From NCBI RefSeq assembly GCF_037042905.1, contig NC_087257.1, forward strand, positions 12,622,001 to 12,686,000: a stretch of 64,000 nt of DNA. The letters run 5' to 3'. The stretch's first letter is position 1. Each line of letters begins with the position of its first letter. The notes under the pieces were generated by a model. It was not told the DNA's origin. It made no database searches and worked only from the letters and a program-made list of their open reading frames with translations. Source of the stretch: Lytechinus pictus. Lineage: Eukaryota > Echinodermata > Echinoidea > Temnopleuroida > Toxopneustidae. The position numbers and the translations under genes were made by a program. Of the stretch, positions 36,514-50,700 are shown piece by piece.

Positions 36514-37375
36514 AACAGCTAATGCTACTAGGTGGAACAGAACCTTTAATTTGTTGAAGACGATCAAGGCGTATGACTTTAAGACACTCGTTGAAGATTT
36601 TTGTGGGGCAGAATTTAGCTCCATCGCATCGCAAGGAAAATTGGATATAAAACAAGATACAAGAATGATTTTTAAACAAAAGATGAGAATCATTAATACA
36701 TATTTCAAATATGGAATTCAGGTTTACTTTTTGTAACATGGTCGCATGGATTTTATTCCTTGTTTATCTGTACAGGTGAATTGGCAGTCACAATCAGCTT
36801 GGTAGTGCCAACCATCTTAGATTTACCTTCCCATCTGAGAAAGATGAAAAGCAGAGCTAGATATACTAGAAAAATAAAAACGGCACTGCAGGATGGGCTG
36901 TCTCACTATTTCTGAGGGATTTACACTGCAACAGAGATAACATCAGCGGCACCAGACATTAATGATGAGCCGTTTGGAAATAAGATCTATCTTGTTCCTG
37001 CAGTACTTGACCCGCAATATGGCCTCACTTGGGTTGACGTAGCTTTGCCTCTGGATGGCAAGCCTGCCTCCTTTGCCAATGAATTGAAAGAGAAATTTAT
37101 AGGTATGTTGAATTTTTAAATCCTGGTATGAATCATTCACAAGCCTTGGGATTTATCACACATTAAACTTGTGTAACTACAACTGATAAAAGAAGAATCC
37201 TGCAAAAGATGTTTCTACTAAATAACTATCTGTAAAGTTCTTCCATGTTTTGTCTTGTGTCTATATATGCAGAGCTGATGAAGCTGGTGAGATTGCAGAT
37301 GTATTCCATCATGAAAGCTCAGATGTCAACAGTGCAAGCAGTGAAGAGGGGGAAGAGCTTGAACCCCCAACTTGA
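36514..37375 (+). pseudogene. hAT/ZBED-type transposase relic with introns
   Basis: A first segment after an ACAG acceptor reads NATRWNRTFNLLKTI, matching the TRWNSTY-type motif of hAT transposases. A second (36,776-37,102, AG/GT borders) reads LAVTISLVVPTILDLPSHL, an in-frame stop after GLSHYF, then IYLVPAVLDPQYG (the LDPR-type block). A third segment starts at 37,273. hAT enzymes cut and paste DNA with 8-bp target duplications. Here the order of blocks is kept but a stop interrupts it and the C-terminal dimerisation block is not seen. It may be a relic of a transposon or of a domesticated ZBED-like gene. Confidence 0.65.
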
Positions 37376-37940
37376 CTGCAGACAAAATGTCAGCAATTGA
37401 GAAAGAGACACCAGCCCCGCCCTGAAGAAATAAGCCGTCACCCCTCAGGCACAACAACGAGGGAACTCATTTTATGAAGGTCCTCTTCAATACTGGAGTA
37501 TTTCAGTTTCCATGTCTGTACAATTTGGCCCTCAAGATCCTAGATGTCCCAGCCTCAAGCTCCAACAGCTTCAGGAGAGCCCGAAAAACTGATTGATTCT
37601 CTAGGCTTTAATAGGGTTTCAGTCAAGGTCTAGATGCATGTGATTGTTTTATCTCTGCACCCATGTATCGATAGCTGGCTGCAGGCTTGAGAATACGCAC
37701 AGACATCTAGATCTAGGCTGGGTTTACTTTCATATACATAATATAATATGATATTCATATAACATAAGTTGCACCCTTTCTTGATATTCTAAGTTACTTC
37801 ATGTTATATTTTGTTTATGTTATTGTTATAACTGACTCAGTTTTACTGTCTTATGTATATTTGTTTATTTGTAAAGCACATAGAGAACTATACTAGTTAT
37901 TATGTGCTTAATAAATATCCTCTATTATTATTATTATTAG
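37376..37940. other. Unassigned AT-rich sequence
   Basis: Follows the hAT relic. It ends in a (TTA)n stretch near 37,925 that resembles a SINE tail. Confidence 0.35.
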
Positions 37941-38582
37941 AGGATTCTAAAACCTACTTCTACTGTTCTGCTCTTTCCACAGCTGTGAACATTGCTGAGT
38001 CAGCATCTACAGAATAGAGACAAACGGTACAGAGACCCATTATGTTCACAGCTGCTTGCTTGCAGAAATCATATTCTTTAATTCCTTCGGATTTCGTGTT
38101 CCTGAGGCCGTCATTTCGGATCAATTCTTAATTCAATACTTCTCGGAAATTGTTTACATTCAACCATGGCACCCAGCTCCTTCCCCCAGGCGATCTCTCC
38201 GTCGGGCCAGTAGACCTGCGTGGCACTCAGATTACCAGATGTCTCTCTAAAGTGCTATGACATACTTTTTGTGTTCTTGGAGTTTCTGTTTTATGCATTT
38301 TTTTTCCTGCTGGTGTTCGCTGTTATTTGGACGTTACATTTTTTTTTTCTTTTACTTTCTGGAGTTAACTGTTTGGAGGAGCCTTTCAAAATAGACATTG
38401 CTTTTTGGACAGGAATTTCATCTTCGCCACTAATTGCTTTATAATCACTTCTCGTCGTGCCAAAGGCTTGGGGGGGGAGATAGGGGATTCTAAAACCTAC
38501 TTCTACTGTTCTGCTCTTTCCACAGCTGTGAACATTGCTGATTCAGCATCTACTGAAAAGAGACAAATGGTACAGAGACCCC
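37941..38582. repeat. Pair of ~100-bp direct repeats
   Basis: 37,941-38,040 and 38,484-38,582 share GGATTCTAAAACCTACTTCT, ACTGTTCTGCTCTTTCCACA and TGTGAACATTGCTGA with few differences, about 540 bp apart. The second copy leads into the tail seen at the end of the GACCTTTGACC repeat (GCGCCTATAGTCTCGCTCTG, 38,618-38,637). The unit contains a splice-acceptor-like TTTCCACAG. Confidence 0.8.
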
Positions 38583-38773
38583 GTTTAATTATGACGCCGA
38601 CGTCGGGAAAAGCAGCGCCTATAGTCTCGCTCTGCTATGCAGGCGAGAAAAAAATGCTGAAATGCAAAAATGGAAAGTTGATGTCACACTTTCTTACTCT
38701 ATAATCAATCATTAATCATTGTGTCACTGGGCCCAGAAAATAACTAAACATAACTTGTTCACAGAAGATCACA

Positions 38774-38779
38774 TTTATT
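38774..38779 (-). terminator. Polyadenylation signal of OVCA2
   Basis: AATAAA on the minus strand begins five bases after the OVCA2 stop codon. That is very close, but no other AATAAA is closer in the 3' direction. Confidence 0.5.
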
Positions 38780-38783
38780 GAGG

Positions 38784-41700
38784 TCATGATGTTGGATCCG
38801 ACTGTTCTTTCTTTTTCCTGTCTTGCTCTTGAAGGAAAGGGATGTACACTTTTTTCTCTGCTGATGTTGCTGGTACATAGTGACCTAAAAAATAAAACAT
38901 GAATAATAATTACATACTTACAAGATGAATGAAATGCATGGGAATTGCATTAAACATGTATTTCTTCAATAATTCACAATTATCAACTGCCATAGATACT
39001 TTTTTGCTAAATATTGCACAAAGAGTTTACATCAATGATTTATATGTATATAATCTACATGAAGATATTTCATTTTTCATATCTGCTTTTCAATAGAAAA
39101 TTTAATGTCTCTTGGGTGAGGGAAATTACATAAGGGACATTGTGAGAAGGGGGAAAGAAAAATATATAAAGGAAGAGAAAGGAAAAGAGAAAGAGAGAAT
39201 GGCATACAGAGAGAGAGAGAGAGAGTTATAACCCTAATTTGGAATGATAGCCAGTTAATATCCAGAGAGAGAAGGGAAAAAAAGGTTGAAATACAATTAT
39301 TTACCTCCTGTGTGTTGCAGTATTACCGGGTCTGTGAAGTACTGTAGCATAGCCTCACTTGATTCTGAGAAGAGGAAAAAAATATAATCATATTTTCCTT
39401 TTTCTTTTTCTGATGGTAATACCGGGGGGGGGGGGGGGGGGGGGGCACTGAACCATCATATTGCTGTACAAACATATACCTGTATGGTTCCATGAAATTT
39501 GCTCCTTACAATATTACTCCCACCTAAAATGCACACATTGAGCCAAACATAAATAAGGCCCGGTCCCACTGCACTTACGAATGCCGAGAAGATGTAAAAC
39601 GGAAAAGAATCTTGCCATCCGTTGGAAAAAGTTATGTATCCGTTGTGTACTCTTTGCATAGTTACGTGTTTCATACACTCGATATCCATCGAGCATCCGT
39701 CCACTGTGATTTCATCATTTGCCCATTGTCTGGATCGGATGAAAATGGATGGTGCCACCTCAAAATTTTGCTTATCCGCTTTATAATCCATTATGAGTGC
39801 GTTTTGTGTCCGTCGGCCAGTGGGACCAGGCCTTTAAATCTTCATTTAATTTTTAAAAATCCTAATCCTCACATGATTCTGTACCAAAAACCCCATCACA
39901 AGCCTGGCCCTCCCATTTTCTCTTCAGACAGCGGAGGAGCATTTGTCGTTTAAGCGGAAGAGCAATTGTCGTTAAGGCAAATGTCACATCAACACACTCA
40001 CATGGGTAAAATCGACTAACCTTTAGGAATGACTTGGTCGGTGTCTCCAAAAACATGAAGTGTTGGGCATGTGATTTTCTCTTTGAAGCAATGGTCATGG
40101 CCTGAACTCAGACTCCTAAAGCCTGCCACTAAAATCGCAAAATTGAATGGGAACCTCGTATCTGTGGAGGAAAGGAAAACAAAGAAAAATGGCGGAGGGG
40201 GCAATACAAAACAAATGAAAATAAATTTTAATATATTTGGTACATTTATGAAATAAAATTTGAAAAGTTGAGAGGTTACCTCAAATATCTTACAAAACAA
40301 AGGAATGGTATAGCCATGTTTGTTCATATAATCTTTAAATAAAATAATTATGAAATACAAAAAAACAGACAGTGGATGAACTCCATACTTTCCCCTTTTG
40401 CCTCATAAAAAGAATAAAGGTGAAATGAGAATAGAATACACATTCCCCTTCCTGTTTACGTTCAAATCTGAATATCGGCTAGTACTAATATCGGCTACTT
40501 TTTTTTTCATTTCAAGTTAGTGAAATAAGTTCATAATAATTTACATAGAAAAAGAAGCCTTTTCCATACACAGTCAGGCCTGCTTGAGTAACCATCTTCA
40601 CAGAAATATCACTACTTTGGTTTCCCCGATGAGACATGTATTATAGGGACCTGTCCATATAGCTAAAATGTTTATAAAGACTGCTTTTTTGTATCCCTTT
40701 AGTGGTTTTTATATCCAGAATTGAATTTATCTACATATAAGTAACATATCTAATCCTAGTTCTACTCACCTCCCTGTTGTTTCAGGCCACATATCAAGGT
40801 AAGCATGGCAGCCCCTTGGCTGAATGCAAGAACACCTACACAATGAAAAATACAACACACAAACTGATATTTACAGTAATCAAACCTGTGCTTAAAGACC
40901 ACTCTAATGAGAGAAGAGAAGACGTGTGTGTGGTGTTACAGTAGTTCACAGATGTGTATCAGTATACAAATAGCGAATAGGCATGAGTGCGATGGTGCGA
41001 GATTTCGCATGAGGTGAAAGAAAGATGCTCTATTCAACAAGGCGTTAGCCGAGTTGAATAGAGCGTTTCTTTCTTTCACCGAATGCAAAATCTCGCACCA
41101 TTGCACGAATAAGAATATTCGCTATTTGTGTTGTACAACGCCTCGGAATTTACCGAAAATATGAAAAAACAAAGAGTTTATCCCTATAGTAATCTATGAA
41201 AGGGAGCAAAAATACCGAAAGCAGAAAGCAAAATCCCACAAGCGCACATGACCTTGGGCAGCCTTGCGCATTTAGCCAGCAGGCTTATACGCGTATTGTT
41301 CATTTTTACTGAGCGCAATGAATTAAATCGTATTGTGACGTCACCTCCTAAAGCCGTGCAACGGTACATTTTGGATGGTACGTCTTTTGTGCAACGGTAC
41401 AAATGTTTGACATTCAGCCTCCCATTTGCTCGCGTACAACAAGCTAAGTAGGCGTTGTACAATCAGATATGACTGGCATTGACCTTTAATATCCCCATTG
41501 GAAATATGTTACCAGGGCTTGGAACTCTGCATCTACGTGTATTTGTAACTCCCCCCCCCCCCCCCAGTAGCTTGGATTACATAGACGGGTTAAGAAAAGT
41601 CTTCTGGTTTGTACAGTATAACGCTTATATCTGAACTAAAGCTCTCAGCGATTTACAGATATACATTATTACCATGTTCATTGATTTTCTGGCATGCTTG

Positions 41701-44700
41701 CAGACTAACTTTGCACTCTCTCCACTCCCTGTGGAGCATTTCAGCAGGAATTTCCAAACCAAATTGCTAGGCCTGCTACATAGGCTATTGCATCTTACTG
41801 GGCACCCATAACAACCTGGAGAGTGGCAAGCATGGATTGTCACCTTGCTAATGGCCGAAAAGTTGTGGTAGTATTTGAACACACAACCAGAGTACAAGGC
41901 AACAGTCGGAACTGCTACACCACAATATTTACAAGACTACAATTGACTTGTACCTTTGTTATATAATGGTGAAATAAATCCGAGTATGGACAATTTTGAA
42001 TTCTGAAATATCTTATGTGTTAAAGTCAAGGTAGCAGGTGAATGAATAATAATAAAAAAAACAATAATCAATATCTTGTAATGAAAAAAAAAATCATCAG
42101 GCTTGTGTTTACAGTTTACATATTTTTAAAAGTAATATTAAAATACAATTCTTCAAGCATCTCACAAACTTCTCACCATCAAAAGGACCCTGCTCTTTCA
42201 GAGCTTGCGCAATAGTTTCCACAGATTCATTGTAGCCTGGATTGACATCTGTTTTCTGCGCTGCACGGAAACCGCCCTCATTGTCGGAAAACCACCAGCC
42301 TCTCTCTTCATTGGTTGCAGCACCCTCATCACTCGTACTTTTGATTAGATTAGGAGCATCAATGTAAACTGAAAAAAAAAAACGAAAGAAAAAAATAAAT
42401 TCTAATTTTAAAGACAGTGAGAAACTAGGTCCAGAGTTCAAAATGAGAATCACCTTGCCAGCTACTGTTTGAAACCATGAATGAAAACTTTAAGTGGTGG
42501 TTACGTTACCCGACAGCTTAAGCCCCTTTCACAATTGGTGGTGCGACCGCTTACAACCATTGCGATTGTGTGCAACATATATTGTGACCAAATGATCGCA
42601 AACGATCGCACGAGCATTGTGAAAGCCCCTTAAGAGAGAATGAAAGCTTGTTCGCAAACAATTAACCAGCGGACCAAAAGCTCAAGGCGTTCTAAATACT
42701 CTAGTGGACAGTGGTATACCCTATCATTCTTGAAAACAAATTTCAACCATAATTTAATCTTCATGAGATAAACATTTGTGCAGAATGATGTTTTTTTATA
42801 TTCTAGTCAAATACCACCATGTTATGTATTTAACATAATTCATGTTTTATTTGTTTTAATGCCCATTTCACATCATAAAATAATCAAACAAATAAAGCGA
42901 GCATTAATATGCATTTTTTTTTTTGGGGGGGAGAAAAACATGTTCCCTTAATAAATATTGCTTTGCCTCTTCAAAAAACAATTACAGGTGCAAAATGCAA
43001 AGACATTGAAATTATTTCCTTTGATTTGCCTTGCCCCTTATATCAACTAGAAAACAGAGACAGTGATGTTCTTTTTGCTTTGTCTCTTGGAATATCAACT
43101 AGAAAGCAGAGACAGCGATGTTCACTTTGCTTTGTCTCATGTAATATCGACTAGAAAGCAGAGACAGCGATGTTCACTTTGCTTTGTCTCTTGGAATATC
43201 AACTAGAAAGCAGAGATGGCGATGTTCACTTTGCTTTGTCTCACGTAATATCATCTAGAAAGCAGAGACGGCGATGTTCACTTTGCTTTGTCTCTTGGAA
43301 TATCAACTAGAAAGCAGAGACGGCGATGTTCATTTTGCTTTGTCTCTTGGAATATCAACTAGAAAGCAGAGACAGCGATGTTCACATTGCTTTGTGTCTT
43401 GGAATATCAACTGGAAAGCAGAGACTGTGATGTTTACTTTTTTACGACTCTTGGAATATCAATTAGAAAGCAGAGACAGTGATGAACACTTGCTTCTTCT
43501 CTTGGAATACCAACTAGAAAGCAGACACAGCGATGTTCACTTTGCTTCGTCTCTTGGAATATCAACTAGAAAGCAGAGACAGCGATGTTCACTTTGCTTT
43601 GCCTCTTGGAATATCAACTAGAAAGTAGAGACAGCGATGTCCACTTTGCTTTGTCTCTTGGAATATCAACTAGAAAGCAGAGACAGCGATGTTCACTTTG
43701 CTTTGTCTCTTGGAATATCAACTAGAAAGCAGAGACAGCGATGTTCACTTTGCTTTGTCTCTTGGAATATCAACTAGAAAGCAGAGACAGAGATGTTCAC
43801 TTTGCTTTGTCTCTTGGAATATCAACTGGAAAACAGAGACACAATGTTCACTTTGCTTTGTCTCTGGGAATATCAACTAGAAAGCAGAGACAGCGATGTT
43901 CACTTTGCTTTGTCTCTTGGAATATCAACTAGAAAGCAGAGACAGCGATGTTCACTTTGCTTTGTTTCTTGGAATATCAACTAGAAAGCAGAGACAGCGA
44001 TGTTCACTTTGCTTTGTCTCTGGGAATATCAACTAGAAAGCAGAGACAGCGATGTTCACTTTGCTTTGTTTCTTGGAATATCAACTAGAAAGCAGAGACA
44101 GCGATGTTCACTTTGCTTTGTTTCTTGGAATATCAACTAGAAAGTAGAGACAGCGATGTCCACTTTGCTTTGTCTCTTGGAATATCAACTAGAAAGCAGA
44201 GACAGCGATGTTCACTTTGCTTTGTCTCTTGGAATATCAACTAGAAAGCAGAGACAGCGATGTTCACTTTGCTTTGTCTCTTGGAATATCAACTAAAAAG
44301 CAGAGACAGTGATGTTCACTTTGCTTTGTTTCTTGGAATATCAACTAGAAAGCAGAGACGGCGATGTTCACTTTGCTTTGTCTCTTGGAATATCAACTAG
44401 AAAGCAGAGACGGCGATGTTCATTTTGCTTTGTCTCTTGGAATATCAACTAGAAAGCAGAGACAGCGATGTTCACTTTGCTTTGTCTCTTGGAATATCAA
44501 CTAGAAAGCAGAGACAGCGATGTTCACATTGCTTTGTGTCTTGGAATATCAACTGGAAAGCAGAGACTGTGATTTTTACTTTTTTACGACTCTTGGAATA
44601 TCAATTAGAAAGCAGAGACAGTGATGAACACTTGCTTCTTCTCTTGGAATACCAACTAGAAAGCAGACACAGCGATGTTCACTTTGCTTCGTCTCTTGGA

Positions 44701-47700
44701 ATATCAACTAGAAAGCAGAGACAGCGATGTTCACTTTGCTTTGCCTCTTGGAATATCAACTAGAAAGTAGAGACAGCGATGTCCACTTTGCTTTGTCTCT
44801 TGGAATATCAACTAGAAAGCAGAGACAGCGATGTTCACTTTGCTTTGTCTCTTGGAATATCAACTAGAAAGCAGAGACAGCGATGTTCACTTTGCTTTGT
44901 CTCTTGGAATATCAACTAGAAAGCAGAGACAGAGATGTTCACTTTGCTTTGTCTCTTGGAATATCAACTGGAAAACAGAGACACAATGTTCACTTTGCTT
45001 TGTCTCTGGGAATATCAACTAGAAAGCAGAGACAGCGATGTTCACTTTGCTTTGTCTCTTGGAATATCAACTAGAAAGCAGAGACAGCGATGTTCACTTT
45101 GCTTTGTCTCTGGGAATATCAACTAGAAAGCAGAGACAGCGATGTTCACTTTGCTTTGTTTCTTGGAATATCAACTAGAAAGCAGAGACAGCGATGTTCA
45201 CTTTGCTTTGCCTCTTGGAATATCAACTAGAAAGTAGAGACAGCGATGTCCACTTTGCTTTGTCTCTTGGAATATCAACTAGAAAGCAGAGACAGCGATG
45301 TTCACTTTGCTTTGTCTCTTGGAATATCAACTAGAAAGCAGAGACAGCGATGTTCACTTTGCTTTGTCTCTTGGAATATCAACTAAAAAGCAGAGACAGT
45401 GATGTTCACTTTGCTTTGTTTCTTGGAATATCAACTAGAAAGTATAGACAGCGATGTCCACTTTGCTTTGTCTCTTGGAATATCAACTAGAAAGCAGAGA
45501 CAGCGATGTTCACTTTGCTTTGTCTCTTGGAATATCAACTAGAAAGCAGAGACAGCGATGTTCACTTTGCTTTGTCTCTTGGAATATCAACTAGAAAGCA
45601 GAGACAGAGATGTTCACTTTGCTTTGTCTCTTGGAATATCAACTAGAAAGCAGAGACAGCGATGTTCACTTTGCTTTGTCTCTTGGAATATCAACTAGAA
45701 AGCAGAGACAGCGATGTTCACATTGCTTTGTGTCTTGGAATATCAACTGGAAAGCAGAGACTGTGATGTTTACTTTTTTACGACTCTTGGAATATCAATT
45801 AGAAAGCAGAGACAGTGATGAACACTTGCTTCTTCTCTTGGAATACCAACTAGAAAGCAGACACAGCGATGTTCACTTTGCTTCGTCTCTTGGAATATCA
45901 ACTAGAAAGCAGAGACAGCGATGTTCACTTTGCTTTGCCTCTTGGAATATCAACTAGAAAGTAGAGACAGCGATGTCCACTTTGCTTTGTCTCTTGGAAT
46001 ATCAACTAGAAAGCAGAGACAGCGATGTTCACTTTGCTTTGTCTCATGTAATATCAACTAGAAAGCAGAGACAGCGATGTTCACTTTGCTTTGTCTCATG
46101 TAATATCAACTAGAAAGCAGAGACAGCGATGTTCACTTTGCTTTGTCTCTTGGAATATCAACTAGAAAGCAGAGACAGCGATGTTCACTTTGCTTTGTCT
46201 CTTGGAATATCAACTAGAAAGCAGAGACAGTGATGATCACTTTGCTTTGTCTCTTGGAATATCAACAAGAAAGCAGAGACAGTGATGTTCACTTTGCTTT
46301 GTCTCATGTAATATCAACTAGAAAGCAGAGACAGTGATGTTCACTTTGCTTTGTCTCTGGGAATATCAACTAGAATGCTCAGAGAATATGGTTTATAAAG
46401 TGATTATTCTTAAATTGTTGTTTTAATCATTTCTTCTGTTGTTTGACTATTATCACTGTCACGACTTGAAGACTGTTATACAATTTTTTTTTTGTTCTGC
46501 ATATGTATCGTTTCTTATATCCTCTAAGAACCTAGTACCAGTCTTCTTTTATTTTTATTAATGCTTTACCAATTCTGTACTTACCAAACTCTGCATGTTT
46601 CTTGAGAGCCTTTCTCAAAGATCCAGTCTTCTCTCTGAAAGTTTTACCAGTCTGTCTGTTTAATGACAAAAAAATAATCATAATAGAATCATACTCTTCT
46701 ATATATTGTTTAATTTATGGACTTTATTTAAATTTGAAAACCAGTCTCCAAAAGTTACACAACACATACACAGGAACAGTAAATTGTACTATAATAATCA
46801 AAAGTGGAATTTTTTGCCAGTCCTTTACATTTTGCAATGTTTTCCGCCACAATCTAGGTCCTTAATTTCATTTCCACTCTTTCAAAATTTCTACACATAT
46901 TCTCTAGCTACCATTCAAGATCTTCTCTTTCCAAAATAACTAGTGCATGATGGTGCAAACCAAATATTCATTGCAAGCCTGTCAAGAAGTAAAAAGAAGA
47001 ATTCTAGAAATACTAGAATTTAAGAATTTTCTTACCTGTAACCATGGATACACAGGATCTGTATAGAGAGGAAAAAAAAGAGAAAATATTTGGCTTTGTA
47101 AAATGTAATTCAGTTTATGAGCTTGAGATGAAAGTAAAAAAAAATATTATTTCTTTCCCCAAACCCTTGGCCCGAGTTGTTTTTGGCAAGGTGGACTCTT
47201 CATACTAAATACCATATTCCTGGAATCTTGATACTCGATCAATGATAGTTAACACCTTTTCTATTTCAATAGACCTACAGTTTGGGGTGACTTTTTATGT
47301 TCTAATACACCAAGAACTTCAGAAAAGTCAAAATAACTCTAGCGAGCAATTGAACTCAAGGTATGGCTCATAGTCCTTTCCTAGACAAACAATTATTAAT
47401 TTACTTAGATTTTTACTTTAAAAAATATGATGTCAATCTGAGGATCTTCAGTCAAGTGTTGTGCCAAATTTAGCATTTGAAAAAAGTTTCACACCCCTAA
47501 AAATTCCAAGACTTACAGTCCGTGTTTACAAGGTTCTAGTCTAGAATCATGGTATTTCCATACAGGAGGTACCTCAAAAGAAAAATTTAGAAACTGAAAC
47601 TAAAAATTCACCAGCATTTCCTGGAATCTTCTAGTTTGTGAGCTTGATCTGAAAAGCCTGGTGACATGAATGACCCACAAAAACAAGGAATGCAAGAGTT

Positions 47701-50700
47701 AAGACCTCTAGTTCTTGTTCAGACGCTAACCACACGTAATAATTCACTGCCAATTCTAAAACATAGCAAACACAATTGCACATGCGCGGGGATCGCAGCT
47801 CAAGATCATGAATATTCATAAGTATTCCTATAATAGATCGAGATCTGATAACTGAATATGCAAATAACGAAACGATGCAAATAACATAACGTATTGTTAC
47901 ATGTGAGAAAACTGTCACTGGTTCTAAATCACAAATTTTTAGACTGATCAGAAGATGGACACGAAGTGAAATTAGAATGAAATGTAAGATTAGTTTTTCA
48001 ATGTTTTTAAGGTCTGTTGCATGAGTTTTTAGTTTGATACACATAAAAAAGTGACACCTTTGTCACTCGGACATCAGAGCGAGTTTTACGGCTTCATGTT
48101 CGGGTAGGTGAAGCGGTAGAACTAAGTGAGGAAAACCAGATTTCCCGAAATTTCAAAAAATGACCTTGCACATCTTGCAGAAAGTGGTGGATTGGACACA
48201 GCAAGGTTGGGAAAAAAAACTATTATATAGGGAGGGTATGTTTCAATTTGAGCACAAATGCCACAAAATCCAGCCCCCTCTGAAATACTGACCCATCTAA
48301 CTTTTTGATCCCAGACCTTTCCCATGATCCTAGTACTTTGGTAGATCTAGACCTAACTTTTGACCCCGGTATCGACATGTATGATGAGGTGACCATAATT
48401 TGTGCATATCTTAAAAATTATCATGAAGCTAATTTTCAATCAAACATTTCTCACAGTTCACACAAAATTAATCAAAATCATACATAACAAATGGAAGGCA
48501 AAATCCCAAAGTCAAATTCGCTTGATGGAGTTGAAATTGAAATTGAAAAGGTTTTATTGAAATTATTGCACTTTGCAGCCAAAAGGCTGAATTGCGTACA
48601 ATTTACAGGCATATATACATAGAGTGTACAGATTTAAAAACATCAAACTTGAAATGATGACGAAAATATAATGCAACTTAATATATTATGTATACTAAAA
48701 GGAAAAGATGAAGTAATAAAAAAATACAAACACATGTGGTGGTGGAAGGATGCTTATAAATAAACGTCTTAATTCAAACAATAAAAAACTTAGTTTTAAG
48801 CAGGAACAAAAACGAAAGACAGGAGGGTGTCTGGGGACGAGCGAGCAGTCAAGTCCTATGCACAGCTCCAGCCAAGGATTGCTAATCCCACAACACCATT
48901 CAACCTGAGCAATGGAATTGGTTATTCAAATCCATCGCTCAGGTGAAACTTTGTAGGGTCAGCTAACTTCACCAGAGCTATGCATTAATAGGGCCGACAA
49001 ACAATCACTTTCAAAACAAAACGCACTCACATTCATACCACGCTCCTCATTCATCCAACGACCATAAAGACACTATTTAAGTCAAACAAGTGAACTCACC
49101 CACCCAGCAGTCACCCCTGGCACCTTGTACTCATTAAACATACAGATAAAAAAAAAAGTATGCGGGGGGGGGGGGGTGAGTGATCGCTCGTCCCAAGAAT
49201 CCGTCCTGCTCAAACCTGAAAACATTTACTTAAAATATAAAAGATGACGTAGTTTTGTAAAATAATATAAATGTCTTCCACCACAAACAGAAATTTTGAT
49301 AAAAATGAGTGAAATATTGGTATAAAAATCCAAACATCGTTTCCTTTTAGTTGTTACAATGTGAAATACATGCATTAAAAGCATTACAAAAACACCTGTA
49401 AATGTATTCAATTATATGTTTGAGTTTAAAAAGTTCTAAAAATGGTAAAATTGTAAAATTTTCATCACAAGCTTATAAACTAATAATAATAATAAACAAA
49501 TTGGTATCAGGCGCGATGTATTAGCATAACACGACTTGCACAGCAGAGGTTTGTGTGTATATCAACCGGTACCTCGAGCGAAGTTCGTGCAGGCTCCACT
49601 CCACTTCACTACCGCTACACTACGCTTCACCTACCCGAACTTCGAGACCATGAACTCGATCGGATATTCCGAGTGACAAAAGTTGGGATTTTATGGGGAG
49701 AAAATACAAAATTCATGCAACATCACGATCTTTAAAAACAAGTACAACTAATATTCTACTTTACACAAAGTTTCACTTCTTTTCCATGCTTATATCAGTC
49801 TCAAAATTGATGATTTAGAGCCAACATGAAGTTCCTCACACGTATAAATATTAATGCGCTGCCGACTTCAAAACATCGCATGCGGGAGGTACCGGGTTTG
49901 GTCCGAGCTCGGACCCTCGCGCGCATGCAATGTTCTGAAATCGGCAGCGAATTATTACGTGTGAGGAACTTCATGTTGGCTCTAAATCATCAATTTTGAG
50001 ACTGATAGAAGCATGGAAAAGAAGTGAAACTTTGTGTAAAGTAAGAATATTACTTGTACTTGTTTTTAAACATCGTGATGTTGCATGAATTTTGTATTTT
50101 CTCCCCATAAAATCCCACCATTTGTCACTCGGAATATCCGATCGAGTTCATGGTCTCGAAGTTCGGGTAGGTGAAGCGTAGTGTAGCGGTAGTAAAGTGG
50201 AGTGGAGCCTGCATGAACTTCGCTCGAGGTAATCAACCGGGTAACTAAATAACTAGTCAAGATCTGAACGCCGGCAGCCGTTCCTCGGCGGAACCCCACA
50301 GTCACTCGTCCCATACGGCGCGTACACCAGACCCGCCCAATCCTCCCACCTGGGTTTCGTTGGTATCGCGATCTCAAAATTCCATGACGATCGAATAGTG
50401 CGAGCTCAGCTGAAAAAGTGCCATAAAAAAGTGTGACCTTATTTGCGCACGATCGTTTTGCAAAGATTTAGAAAAGAAATCAAGCAGACAAAGGTAAGAA
50501 GATATAAGATATTCGACCGATAAGGCAACGCACGAAGGTCACAGACACAGTTATAACCTCGTTCGTAGGATGAGTGAGTTACATGTATGGTAGGGGGTCC
50601 TAAAGCTGCGCGGGTCCTAAAGCTACGCACCACTCATCGCGCATACAGTTTTTATGGCAAATGCGCACTCTGTGTGTGGAACTGTGACTGCAGAGTGACG

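Noticed and set aside
43274-45957. Repeated ORFs of 63-115 codons in the 52-bp array
   Set aside because: They exist because the monomer rarely gives a stop in one frame, and they recur with the array. The region is inside an OVCA2 intron, so these are not proteins.
43040-46373. CRISPR-like array
   Set aside because: The whole 52-bp unit repeats with no unique spacers, in an animal intron with no cas genes. It is a minisatellite.
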